Assembly: GCA_905250075.1 (NCBI GenBank)
Contig: CAJNOP010000013.1
Location: 3,614,706 to 3,678,705, forward strand
Reading direction: 5' to 3'
Length of the DNA: 64,000 bases
Source: Rotaria sp. Silwood1
Taxonomy: Eukaryota; Rotifera; Eurotatoria; Philodinida; Philodinidae
This document shows positions 37,646 to 48,275 of the stretch, piece by piece. The notes under the pieces are model-generated. The model searched no databases, was not told the origin of the DNA, and saw only the letters and a list, made by a program, of their open reading frames with translations. The first letter of the stretch is position 1. Every line of letters begins with the position of its first letter. Position numbers and translations under genes: made by a program.

Positions 37646-38357
37646 TATTCGTATTTATTTCAAAATGGAAGGGCATCGATTGCTTTTTTGAATAGCTTTT
37701 CATAGGAACAAGATAAATATTTGCGGCTTTCAAAATATCATAGCCAAGATCCAGCAATAAATTTTCATGACCAAAATCTTTTCTGAGATATAAGTCAAAG
37801 ACTAGTTTAACAAAGAATCTTTAGAAAAGCACACTGAAGTTCTACAAGCTACCATAGGAATTTATTAATATTTTTATATGGATAGATAGTCTAGAGAAAG
37901 CAGACAGTTTTTTGTAAGTCCTAGGACTCATCTTTCTTTAGGTGTGACACGATTACAAAACACATGAAAACATGAGTTATCATCTATATTGAACGTCATG
38001 GCAATGTCGGGTTTCATTTGGCATAACTTTCCAACTCGCTAGAGAAAGGCTCTGAACAGCGGATTTTTCACTGCTTTTTGTTAGTCACGAATGAGATCGA
38101 TGCAGCAACCACATTTCTTATTCTGTTTCGTTGAAACTTTCAGGGAAACCATGACATAACATGTCAATAATAGAAAGTCATGAGTCATTGCAGTCCGATG
38201 TTGGTAGCTCAACGAGGTTTTTTCAAAATCTTGTCAAAAACTGAATATCTTCGCGAAGAGTTTTGAAACGATCAGTCAACTTTTCACTAAGATCGTGTTC
38301 TTTAACAATATCCTTGAAAGTGCGATTACTATCTATATTAATTGATTTTTTCTTGTA
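37646..38357. other. Remainder of the swollen F-box-like intron
   Basis: No coding relic recognised. It ends with a good TTTTTTCTTGTAG acceptor before the C-terminal exon. Confidence 0.45.
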
Positions 38358-39211
38358 GCTAATTCTATCTAATCTAAAATGTTTCTCATTGTTTGGTTCT
38401 GGTCGAACAAACGCATATAATACTCGTATCGTACCACTTCTTCGTCACATGTCACATTTAAAGGAACTTACATTATCTCTTGTTGTTAAAGATCGAACTT
38501 CATTCATAGATGGTACACAATTACATAACGATATATTTTGTAAAATGGCACATCTACATACATTTATTTTTGATATCGCCAATAGAGACGTCGTTTTTTC
38601 TCCAAGCAGTACTATCATCTTCTTATGATGTTCGGCGTACATTTATTGAAAGAGGATACCATATTGATTGTTATATTGATTATTATTCACAAGGAATAAA
38701 TCTATGCCATACTTATTCGCTTCCGTTTACTATGAAACGCATGTACAATATTACTAACAGTTTTCCCGGTGGTCTATTCATGAGCGTTCGTATACTAAGT
38801 CTTAATGATCTATTTGTTCCATTCGAACATGATCTCTTTATTAAAATATCTCGAGCTTTTCCATTAATTAATGAATTGATATTATTAAATATATGTGCAC
38901 AGCAAAAGAAATTAACAGATCAACTCAATGAACATGAACAAACATGTTCAATTATTGAGTATTTACATCGTGTAAAACTCAATCTTAATTTGGTACACAT
39001 TGACTATGTTAAACAATTTATATTTAATACAAAGACGCGTTTACCTCATCTTAATACTTTATATGCTAAGTATGACGATTTGATGACTATAACAGAAAAT
39101 TTTACAAATGATGCTGCTCGTGACAACTGCGTAAAATTGAAAAGCATTATTTTTGATTCAATACCAATAGTATTTTCAAAAAACTTCTATCTTTATTTTC
39201 CATCATTATAA

Positions 39212-40490
39212 ATATATTTTTCTTCTATTTCTGTTAATGTTATTTTGTTAAAAAATGAATAAAAATAAATATAGAGAATTATTAATTGAAGTCTGACTGA
39301 AGACAATATTTTCACCGCTATGTTCAAGTGGTATTCAACGTGGAAAATGTGTATTGTTGCGGTGGAAAAATAAAAGAGGGAACCTACAGCCTTGTTTTGA
39401 AGATAACGAAGTATAGGAATGAATGCAAAAGCTTTAATAATATTTTTACTCTCGATCGTCGTCAGTACTCAATGGAAAATATAATTCATCAAATATTATA
39501 TGGATGAACACCGTCTACATTAGTTGTTCCGATATATCATCGTGTATTGCGAAAAATGGAAACATCACTATCATAGATCAAGACCTTTAATAATAACAAA
39601 GTCGTTAATTTAATTTTGATATTAAGATAAAGATGAATAGAATGAAAAATAATTTTGTTCAATTTATATAATGATGAAAATAATAACGACCATCAATATT
39701 AAATAATCTGAATAATAGAGAAATAGCATCTATAGAAAGAAAAAAATGATCAAAATTTCTACGTCGAATAGGTTATTATTATTTGATTCTATTTCTCTTG
39801 TTTGTTTTTCTGATTAGTCTGAAATGAATACAATGATATTATCTAATTCACAAAATAACGATGATAATTACCATATTTAATGATATTTTGCGATTATATA
39901 TTTGCTCAAGCTCAACAACGAATCATTTTTTTCTTTTTCTTTTGTCTTTAATAAGATGGTTTACATTTGTTTAGACTTTTTCAATAAAATTTATCTAAGA
40001 TATGATATTATCGTGAACAAGAATCAAATTCTATTAAACTATTTGTTCAGAGTCATCTGTCTGTACAAGGTGAACGAATAAAATTTAATTTCAAACAAAA
40101 AGTTTTAATACTCATAATACGGATTTGCATATGCTGTTGGATAAAAGAAAGCAAAATACTCATCTCAACATATATAACTCACACTCCCATACATCTACGA
40201 CCCCAATAGATATACATCATAAAGACTCTAAACATCTTCTAATAACTAATATCTCTCATAGGATGTTGTCATTTGAATTCTGTGTACTTTAAAATTTTTT
40301 CGTTTTCGATGTTCAAAAACTTTTTGAAATTGTTTTCTTTTCTTCAGGTTAAGCTCTGTCACATCGTCAGTTTATATTATATTAACAACATATATTTATT
40401 TAATAATTCACAAAATTATGAATAATTTAACAATTAATAAATGAAGCCGAAAACTTTGATTATTTGATTCATTTGTGCTAATCATAAATT
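39212..40490. other. Non-coding spacer
   Basis: AT-rich 3' flank of the broken F-box-like gene, with an AATAAA (39258-39263) soon after the stop. No gene recognised. Confidence 0.45.
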
Positions 40491-40965
40491 TGTGATTCGA
40501 TAATACAACATTCAACTACATCATGAAACATGTTTGATCTTAAAAAATAACAAAAATTATTCAAAATATAAACAATTTTCTTTTCTTAACTTACTAATCG
40601 AAGTTTTTTTTGTTGTATTTTCATAATTACAGACATTTAGGAAAAGCAAACACATGATAAACGACTCCTCTCTATTGCTGTTGATTGGTGTTTCAATAAA
40701 AAACAAGGGTTCAATTACAGCAGAAAATGTTTGATCTAAAAAAAATCAAATTATTTAAAATATACAAATTATCGTTTGCTATAAATTCAACTTACTAATT
40801 GAAGTTTTCTTTTGTTTTTGTTAATGAATAATTTGTAGGAAAAGAAATATTTGAAAGCGAAGAAAAAAAGAAAAATTATTGCAAACAAATATTTGTGATT
40901 CGATAATAAAACATTGACATAGATGATAAAGCAGATTGTTGAGCTTAAAACAACGAATTATTCGA
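40491..40965. repeat. Degenerate tandem repeat, ~195-205-base unit
   Basis: Three successive units begin near 40491, 40684 and 40894. The first and third start with the same TGTGATTCGATAATA. All three contain a TGTTTGATCTTAAA- or TTGTTGAGCTTAAA-like block about 45 bases in. Units 1 and 2 also share AACTTACTAATYGAAGTTTT. Divergence between units is substantial. Not a CRISPR: the spacing is too long and there is no short conserved repeat. Confidence 0.6.
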
Positions 40966-40996
40966 ACTACCCACGAAAAAGAATTTTCAAAAAAAA

Positions 40997-42000
40997 CCAC
41001 GGTAGGCAACGGTATTCAAAACCGCGGTTTTGGTCGGTACTTTCAGATGCCGGGAGTCAGACTATCTGTGCGTTTCTCCGAAATCGCTCAAAACCGCGGT
41101 TTTTGAGATCGCGATTCTGAGCGGTTTCGGAGAAACGCACAAATGATCTGACTACCATGATATTAAAAAATCACTTCAAGCCGTGGTTTTGAATACCGCT
41201 GCACACCGCGGTTTTTTCCGACACACTAGAGTGAACCGACTCTGGTATGCCGAACATAACCTGTGACTTGAACGTTTCAGGTGTGATCCCTTCAAGGGGC
41301 AGTGAAGGCGCCTCTCTTGAGCTCCATTTCCACAAATTACCTTTGTAGAGTCAGATGAATTATCTGTTTAATGATCGAACAATTTGACAGAAAAAGTGGG
41401 GCACGACACCTTGATTGTCCTTACACATTACTTAACACTTCGATATGCACCGCGGTTTTTCACAGCGACACCGTGGTTTCTGAAACAGCTTCTAACCGCG
41501 ATATAGAACTCTGCGATCTCGCCGCAGAAAATTGCGGTCCTTCTAGTTACACCGTTAGGCGTTGATAGAACTGCAATGAACTTTATTTGTAAAATTTTGT
41601 GGGTTGCTTTTAAAGTAAAACGAGTCTTCTACCATCTGAATTCTCTTAAAACAGTCTGCATTAACAATCATTCGTTTTTATTAATTTATCGAAAAACTAG
41701 TACTGTTTTTTTCTGATTCGACTACAATCACTTCTCAACAAAAACAGATAAAAAAAACCAATAAATGCTGCAGCATTTTTTATGAGTCAATTTGTGAAAT
41801 TTCTACGACCACAATTTGCAGATGTATTGGAAATCCGTCTATTGTGCTAGATCAAGTATCTTCTGGTATATCACTTTAATATGAAAATGATAATGAACAG
41901 ATGTATTTCAAATTAATAGAGATTTTTTTAAACAAAATGAAAAGTCACCGTGGTTATAATACAGAACACCGTGGTTTATAAAACCGGTAATAACCGCTAG
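40997..42000. repeat. Palindrome-rich element built on the ACCGCGGT motif
   Basis: A nested foldback at 40997-41215 has outer arms GGTATTCAAAACCGCGG (from 41010) and CCGTGGTTTTGAATACC (41181-41197). Its inner arms are GTCAGACTATCTGTGCG...TTTCTCCGAAA (41056-41084) and TTTCGGAGAAACGCAC...GATCTGAC (41126-41152). The motif ACCGCGGT or its one-base variants (ACCGTGGT, ACCGCAGT) recurs at about 41022, 41093, 41181, 41205, 41451, 41470, 41948, 41970 and 42008. The surrounding DNA is AT-rich, so the GC-rich motif is conspicuous. No coding sequence is recognised; an open frame at 41371-41565 follows from the lack of stops in the GC-rich segment. Confidence 0.7.
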
Positions 42001-42050
42001 AATGAAAACCGCAGTTAGGCGTGTATATGTTGTATCGAAGTTACACCGGT

Positions 42051-42121
42051 CGACGAAGTTATAACTTCGTCGCCTCATATTGACGAAGTTACAACTTCGT
42101 CGCATAAATGTGACGAAGTTA
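42051..42121. repeat. 30-base tandem array of a GACGAAGTT palindrome
   Basis: The first unit (42051-42072) is a perfect 22-base palindrome built from CGACGAAGTTA and its complement. The second (42081-42102) differs by a few bases. A third half-unit starts at 42111. Period is 30 bases. It lies about 250 bases beyond the 3' end of the NHL-repeat gene, which reads toward it. Confidence 0.8.
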
Positions 42122-42367
42122 TTTTTGATTCATTTATCAATAAATAATTTGCTTCATTGAATATCCTACTGCTGAGTATATAATCAAAAATAATTTTTTT
42201 TTAAATAAATATTCATTTATTTATGAGCACTTGCCACGGTTAGATCAAGATGGTTCCTAATGGCGTGCACGTGCGAATTGAATAGTTATTGATTCTTTTT
42301 TTATTCAATCTTGATTTATTTGTAAGGAAAATAGAACAAAAACATAAAATTAAGCATCGTAATGAGT

Positions 42368-43296
42368 TTATTCTATATTGAATTTTTGTATTCGACGATT
42401 TCTACAATCGACGACATAGAGATTACCGTGTGGATCGAATGATAAACCGACGGGCTCATTGAGCTGATTCGATTGTTCTCCTCTACCGTTTCCACCAACA
42501 ATAACACTTCCCTTCGTGGCTCCTTTGAACCAACGCATGATTCGATGATTCCAACAATCAGCGACATAAACAGTGCCCAATTGATCGACAATGATTCCAT
42601 AAGGATTTGACAATTGTGTAAGACTATTTCCTTGTCCTTGATTGCCAGCCACGATTATACCTTGTTTTGCACCCTCTTCCCATTTCATCACACGATGATT
42701 GGAACAATCAGACACATATACGGAATGATCTCGATCGACGAATACGTATTGTGGACAAGAGAGTTGATCGAGACGATTTCCATATCCATTACCACCTGCA
42801 ATCACTGTTCCTTGAGATTCTCCTCTTCGATATCGTTTCACTTCATGTTTTCTTTCATCAACGACATAGAGAGATGCATTCTCGTCCATTGTCAAACCCA
42901 CACAACCGATGTTGGCGACGATTGTTTCTCCCCTAGTACCATTTTGACGAGGCCATCGAACCACTCTTCTATTTGAACCATCGCAGATGATGACACTATC
43001 TCTTTCTTTGTCGACAATCACATCTATTGGATGAGACAACTGATGATCCGCATTTCCTTGTCCATTTTCACCGGCAACCACTTGGCCACTCGTCGCACCC
43101 GATTTCCATTCCACAATACGGTGATTTGACCAATCAGCAACATATATAGTTTGATCATCATCCACATACAGACCCAATGGATAGGAAAGTTGATGAATTC
43201 CATTGCCTTTTCCATTTCCTCCAGCCACAGTGAGACCATTCTGTTGCCATCGAGCATTTGGATGAATATTAATTGAATTGCCACGTAATGGACAGA
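42368..43296 (-). CDS. NHL-repeat protein, last exon
   Basis: A single large exon, from an AG acceptor at 43297 to the stop at 42368, encodes about 309 residues, nearly all NHL repeats. Six blades recur with the pattern G-GNG-G, QLS-P, V---D---VYVAD--NHR-- and W-GA--G. Examples are QLSYPLGLYVDDDQTIYVAD, CSNHRVMKWEEGAKQG and CWNHRIMRWFKGATKG. NHL repeats fold into a six-bladed beta-propeller that binds protein, RNA or other ligands. Upstream exons (probably a signal or transmembrane segment, as in many bdelloid NHL proteins) were not found in 43.3-44.2 kb, so the N-terminus is missing from this call. The exon begins CPLRGNSINIHPNARW, a typical lead-in to such propellers in bdelloids. Open frames on the opposite strand over this exon are shadows. 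Confidence 0.85.
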
Positions 43297-44186
43297 CTGA
43301 AATAGAAAGAAAGGAGAGGATAAAATGATAAAATAAGAGAGAAGAGAAAAGATACTATACGAAAAACAGTGAAAAGTTCATTTGAATTTTTGCAAAATCA
43401 ACATCGTCTCAAGTTTTGACTCATTTTCGATTTCCTCCTCTGACAGTGGATGTTTTTGTTTTTTCTTGAGAGAGCGTCGCTGTCAAAAATTATTTATTTT
43501 GTTTTCTTTTTGGTTTTCTCTACTACTTAATTTGTCATAAAATAACAATTGATAGATGTTTTTCTTTGTCTGATGCAACATACATATTATTGATTTACTA
43601 ATACATGCCTGGAAGAAAAAACGTTTTTTTCCCGGCCATCTTTAAACTTACATTTGAATAAGTGAACTTCAGAAAAACTTTAGAAAAGTTTGTAGTAGAG
43701 TTGAAATTTCTTCAGAGACTGTATGAATTTGCTGAAATGTAGATCATCCTAATTAATAAATCATTACTACAAAGAAATTAAGTTCTTTTTTTCTTTGGGA
43801 AGAGAAATGGATCACAGTAGTCATTCTATTACAAATGATGAACTTTTTTAGTTTTATGAAAGATGTAATTATGCGTATGCATTTATGTGTATAGAAAATA
43901 TTATAATCTCACGTCCTTTTATCGAATAATAGATAGAGCGAGAGGGAGAGAGGATCATGAATAATGAAATAAACCAACTAAAAATAATTAAAAAAGAAAA
44001 ATCTTCATTCTATTCCTCGCTTTTTAATAGAAATTATTCTTTATGGCAATATAATTAGATATTAGTAACTTCATTAGAGAACTTTCCATTATTTATTATA
44101 CTACTTTCTTTTAAAGCTCAAACGAACTCGCAATTTTCACGATAGATTGAGAAAAAGAATGAAACTTCATATTTCTATGTGCATTT
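43297..44186. other. Region upstream of the NHL exon
   Basis: Expected to hold the first exon(s) and promoter of the minus-strand NHL gene, but I could not pick an exon with confidence. AT-rich, no repeat recognised. Confidence 0.35.
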
Positions 44187-44630
44187 AAAAGGGAATGTGT
44201 CAACTCGTCACGTTTTTTCTTGTCTGGTTTTCGTAACGAATTGACAGTACGAAAGCCCGTGACAGAGCTTTCGTAACGACAGAATCAGGGCTTTCGTAAC
44301 AAAAAATCAGGGGTTTCGTAACAAAGTTTACAGGATGATCGTAATTGGTGCTTTAATATGTACCATTACAGAGCTTTCGTAACGAAAAGCATGTAATTTC
44401 TGCAAACTCAGTTCAGCTATCACCCTTATCCTCATTACGAAACCCCTGTTGCTCCGTTGCGAAAGCTCTGCAACTGTTACGAACTCCCTGTATTAATCGT
44501 TACGATCACCCTGTAAATTTCGTTACGACATCCCTGTATTTTTGGATATCCCTATTTTTGGTGTTACGAAAGGTCTGATTTTTGCTGTTTGCTCAACTCG
44601 TCACGTGACGAGTTGAGACGTTCTCATTTA
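44187..44630. repeat. Foldback element made of facing TTTCGTAAC modules
   Basis: The ends are inverted copies: GTCAACTCGTCACG at left (to 44212) and CGTGACGAGTTGAGAC at right (44604-44619). The right end also contains a perfect 26-base palindrome centred on CACGTG (44592-44617). Inside, the left half carries about five modules of the form CAG-G-TTTCGTAAC (for example CAGAGCTTTCGTAACG, CAGGGCTTTCGTAAC, CAGGGGTTTCGTAAC). The right half carries about six in the opposite orientation, GTTACGA---CCCTG. The whole 440 bases can therefore fold into a ladder of short stems. No coding capacity. It resembles no element family I can name; a Foldback-type or MITE origin is an inference. Confidence 0.75.
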
Positions 44631-45303
44631 AAAAAAAAGAATATCAAAAGTTGAAACTATTTCATTCGTATTCTTATCAATTTTTTCTATGCGCACTATA
44701 ATATATTCATATTTATGTACAGTCGTCGTTCGATGAGAAAATGATCACATCTAAATTTGTGGCCTTCAGTGAGTGACCAAAAACAGAAACCTAATTCATC
44801 ACCGAATGACGGTAAACGATTGCAAAATCATATTTTGTTCTTCACTTTTACTTGATGTGCAATCTGATAATCAGCTTCTAGTAGCTTCATGTACTTTAAA
44901 AAGTCACTTTCAAGAACCGTTTTTCCAATTATGTGAGAACTCAATGAATCGGGTTGTGTTCCGTACTCAACATAATGTGAGAGCTTCAACTAGATCCGAA
45001 TATATCTAATGCTTTTTACTAACAATATTAAACTGTGCATTGTTAGAGAAAATTTGAACTTTTCAAAACAATTGAAAGACGCATTATCGAACTGTATCAT
45101 ATTTGGACGACGCTTTAAAACATTTTTGTATTAGTTGTATGAATCGAACGCACAAGACGAATAATAAACTTTAAGAAGGATGTGCTACGCGTGAATATAA
45201 ATGAGAGAGATAGCAGTTGTTCAGTTTCGCTTGACTTTACACTGCAATTAAAAGTTTTCATGTGTACAAGAGCATATGTATCTAAGAACAAGAACAAGAA
45301 AAG
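44631..45303. other. Non-coding spacer
   Basis: Lies 3' of the ART-Ig gene. Small open frames at 44773-45009 and 45182-45394 look like chance. No repeat recognised. Confidence 0.4.
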
Positions 45304-47736
45304 TCAAGACGACGTACTCGAAACAGTGACTTTGCACTTATTGGATTTGCGTGATTCACCAATATTGGAGATCTTGGCTGCATATTCTCCTTGATCTTCT
45401 GATTGTACATTCAAGATGGTCAGTGTGTATGTATTATCATCACCAGTCGGTGTTGTCACTTGAATGCGATCATTGAACGTGAGTTCACGGTTGTCTCTCA
45501 TCCAGATAACAATAGGTTTTGGTGCTCCACTTACGACAATTTTGAGTGTCATAATTTCACCTTTTGTGACTTCTATTGCAGCATTAAGATCAGTATTGAT
45601 GACAGGTTTCATGCAAACAATATTCAATGTTGTTTTAGCTTCGACTTCACCAACAGTATTGGTTGCTCGAGCAATATAATCACCTTGATCGGCAAGTTCA
45701 GCTTGACGAATCAATAGTGTCGATGTTCCATCGTCAGTCTCAGTCACTTGAAAACGATTGTTAGCTGGAATCGGTTCACCTTTGAAGAACCATGCCACTT
45801 GTGGTTTCTCGATGCCACTGAACTTCCACGAGATCTTAGTATCTTGATCAAAGACACACGATCGATGGTTCACTGATTTAGGAGCTTCAACTTTGGGTTG
45901 AGCTAAAAAAAAGTACGTAGCTATTCATATTGTGCATATGAGATTATGAGACTACTGACTTCGAATATTAAGTTTGGCTGTTTGTTTAGTCTGATCGATA
46001 CCATTTTGAATTCGCGCATGATATGTGCCGGCATCAGAATGATCGCATTGATTAACGGTGAGTGTGAAGGTATTTTGTTTGGATTTGATCTTGTGTTTGA
46101 CAGAATTTCTCAGTACGATACCATTGAAGAGCCTGATCGAAAGAAACAAGTAGTGAAGTACTGAAGTTAAAATTTATTCAAACCACTAACCATGTTACTG
46201 TTGGTGATGAGAATTCATCACAAGTGAATGAGAATGTGCCGCTTTGGCCAAGAAGGACATTGATATCAGTTAATGGTTGAGAAATTTTCAATGGTACTAT
46301 AATTAGATGAATAACAAGATAGTATGACCTACAATTTGCAAAAGTTTCAAAGCTGAAGGCTGTTCTCGATTACTAATGTTCTAGTATCCTTTCCAAAACA
46401 ATAGTTTTTATTTTTACAGAAGACACTGATTAAATTTAAGACGAGAAAGACTGAGAGGTTAAAACTCATTTAATTTTAAATCGGCTTCCATGAATACGAC
46501 TCGATGTAAATTTTAGTGAATATAAGTTGAAATACGCCTATTTTGAAAAACACGAGTCATATGAAACTTTACTTATAGGATTCTTTTATCGGTCACATTA
46601 AAGAGTTCGAATCAGTTTTTGAAAAGTCAACATTGATAGAGATCGGGAAAAAGTTGAAATAGTTATAAATCGAGCAATAAAGGGTGTTTCATAATAACTG
46701 ACGATAAATTGTTAATGATATTTNNNNNNNNNNNNNNNNNNNNNNNNNNNNNNNNNNNNNNNNNNNNNNNNNNNNNNNNNNNNNNNNNNNNNNNNNNNNN
46801 NNNNNNNNNNNNNNNNNNNNNNNATACAAAACATGTTTTTTTTCCGGCAGAATTAGGGCACCTGACTCTAATTGAAGGATATAATTTTTGATTTTCTTTG
46901 TGTTATCAGAAGTTGAAACATCACTTATTAAGTGAAATATTCTTTTGCTTTGATTTTCACTTACCTGAAGAAATTGGATTGATCGATTGTGGAACAACAG
47001 TTGGTACTGGTTGTAAAAGCGGAAATGGCGGACGAGTTTCTTCCAGTTGAACAATGTGAAGGTTTCCTTGATCAAGACAACCCATTACTTTGAATTGAGT
47101 AGCAGCCATAAGAAGTACTTCGTTTTCAGCTGGATAATATGAATGCTTCCGAATATCTTTAACTGATTGACATTGTAAGGTAAACATCGTTCTTTCACCT
47201 GTTTTTCCCAAAAATCGGTCTGATTTTAGCACAGTAACAGATGTTGTGCACGATGAGAAACCCCACCAGACGATTGTTTGTCCTTCAGTATACCGTTGGC
47301 TCAGATCTAATTTAATACCTCTGTACGCAGTTTTAGACAACGACGGAAGGCGAAAGAGTGCATTAAGAAAGAGTCTCAGAAATAAAAACCATGGTTCGAG
47401 CTTTTGTTGTCGGTCTGGTGATCGTAATATATTATTTAAAACGAAATATAAGGATTTATCGAATGGCTTCCATCCCATCGTATACAACATAATTGAGGCA
47501 GATTCATCTTGTGTTAATTCGTCGGCAGGATTTTTACATCGTTGTTTGGCAACATATGCGTAACTTTGAACGGCTGGCAGAATAGGAACAAGCGGTTTGA
47601 CAGCTTCTTCAAGGGAGACAAGTGATATTTCTTCATAGCCACCAATGGGTGCGAGAAACTCAAGCGACTCTTTGCCAATATCTGTAATGCGTAGTATACA
47701 CTGTACTGTCTCTTCTTCTCCACATCCTGTGGCCAT
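45304..47736 (-). CDS. ADP-ribosyltransferase fused to three titin-like Ig domains
   Basis: Exons on the minus strand: 47736-46965, 46296-46191, 46132-45960, 45902-45304, giving 549 aa. Exon 1 is an R-S-E type mono-ADP-ribosyltransferase, which would move ADP-ribose from NAD+ to arginine on proteins. It has the Arg motif (TAYRGIKLDL), the STS-like motif (WWGFSSCTTS), and the ExE motif (ENEVLLMAATQFKV). Exon 1 ends in phase 1 at a GTAAGT donor, and the next recognisable exon begins in the matching phase, giving NPISS-VPLKISQPLTD. Exons 2-4 encode three I-set Ig domains typical of titin/twitchin, with C...W...DxGxY patterns (TFSFTCDE; VTWLFNG; DHSDAGTYHARIQNG; VAWFFKGEP; LADQGDYIARATN; SEDQGEYAAKISN). 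No signal peptide is clear. The start Met at 47736 is chosen because the family begins just before GCGEEE; an upstream exon is possible. A 100-N gap lies in intron 1, so a missing exon or misassembly cannot be excluded. Confidence 0.75.
46724..46823. other. Assembly gap (100 N)
   Basis: Exactly 100 unknown bases, the usual placeholder for a gap of unknown size. It falls within the intron joining the ADP-ribosyltransferase exon to the Ig exons. Confidence 0.99.
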
Positions 47737-47802
47737 GTTCAACAAAAAAGAAAACTCTTGGCGACCTATCAAAATAATAAATGTCTGAAAAATAAAAAAC
47801 AA

Positions 47803-48275
47803 TAAATTTTATGCTGATAATATTTTCGTCAACGTCGTTCTTTTTCGTCTCTTGACAATAATCAACTTTATATTACAGTACTTTATTTGACATGATAAAT
47901 GTTTAAAGAACTCTCAATGCATATGATATTAGTTCCAATATTCATACGGAGATATCTTCTCATGACACTATCACAGTAACTTAACATTTTTAAAGTGAAT
48001 TATTAATATGATAGAGATTTATTCAATACTGAACGCAGAAGATTTCCTTGTGTATCGATTCTTCGTTATCTAATTTTATATCGGTTTTCTTAGAATGAAT
48101 TTCATTAAAATGTAATTGTTTCTTCCACAAGTTTTTCCAGATTATTATGCTTTTTATATTTCAATGAAAGAACGACGAGATTTGCTGAAATCTTCTGAAT
48201 AGACAAACTTTTTTTTATAACAAATATTTCAGCAAAATTCGTTGAACACTCATGGAACGGATTTGAGGAAGTGCA
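47803..48275. other. Region upstream of the ART-Ig gene
   Basis: AT-rich. Probably contains the promoter and possibly a first exon; neither could be fixed. Confidence 0.35.

Larger units (their letters stand above)
35911..39211 (+). pseudogene. F-box-like/LRR-like bdelloid family gene, full span but broken
   Basis: Second, nearly full-length copy of the family seen at 1.9-3.3 kb. From the start codon it reads MNHLTAN, then is damaged across the F-box-like segment. It resumes at LLTIINKLSNIDVLYSFIG, RLDKLARDIIFTQCID, IPRIRYNIECFTLDAVSVER and KLHKLNLVNLE. Introns occur at 36290-36363 and at about 36653-38357. The second is swollen by an inverted-repeat insertion. The C-terminal exon has family landmarks RTNAYNTRIVPLLRHM, SFIDGTQLHND, FIERGYH, CHTYSLPFTMKRM, FPGGLFMSVR, HIDYVKQFIF and FTNDAARDNC, ending YFPSL. 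A stop near the start (about 35950), a frameshift near 36470 and another near 38600 mark it as a pseudogene. Its C-terminal region is clearly homologous to the first copy and shares the intron position. Confidence 0.75.

Noticed and set aside
40491-40965. Possible CRISPR array
   Set aside because: Units of about 200 bases with diverged sequence in a eukaryotic genome; not a CRISPR layout.
42614-43284. Open frames on the plus strand and in other frames over the NHL exon
   Set aside because: The NHL repeats give a far better protein; the others are shadows caused by the repeated composition.
45403-45717. Plus-strand open frames opposite the Ig exons
   Set aside because: Shadows of the minus-strand Ig coding sequence, with no family pattern of their own.
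47246-47563. Plus-strand 105-aa frame opposite the ADP-ribosyltransferase
   Set aside because: Antisense of a well-supported exon.
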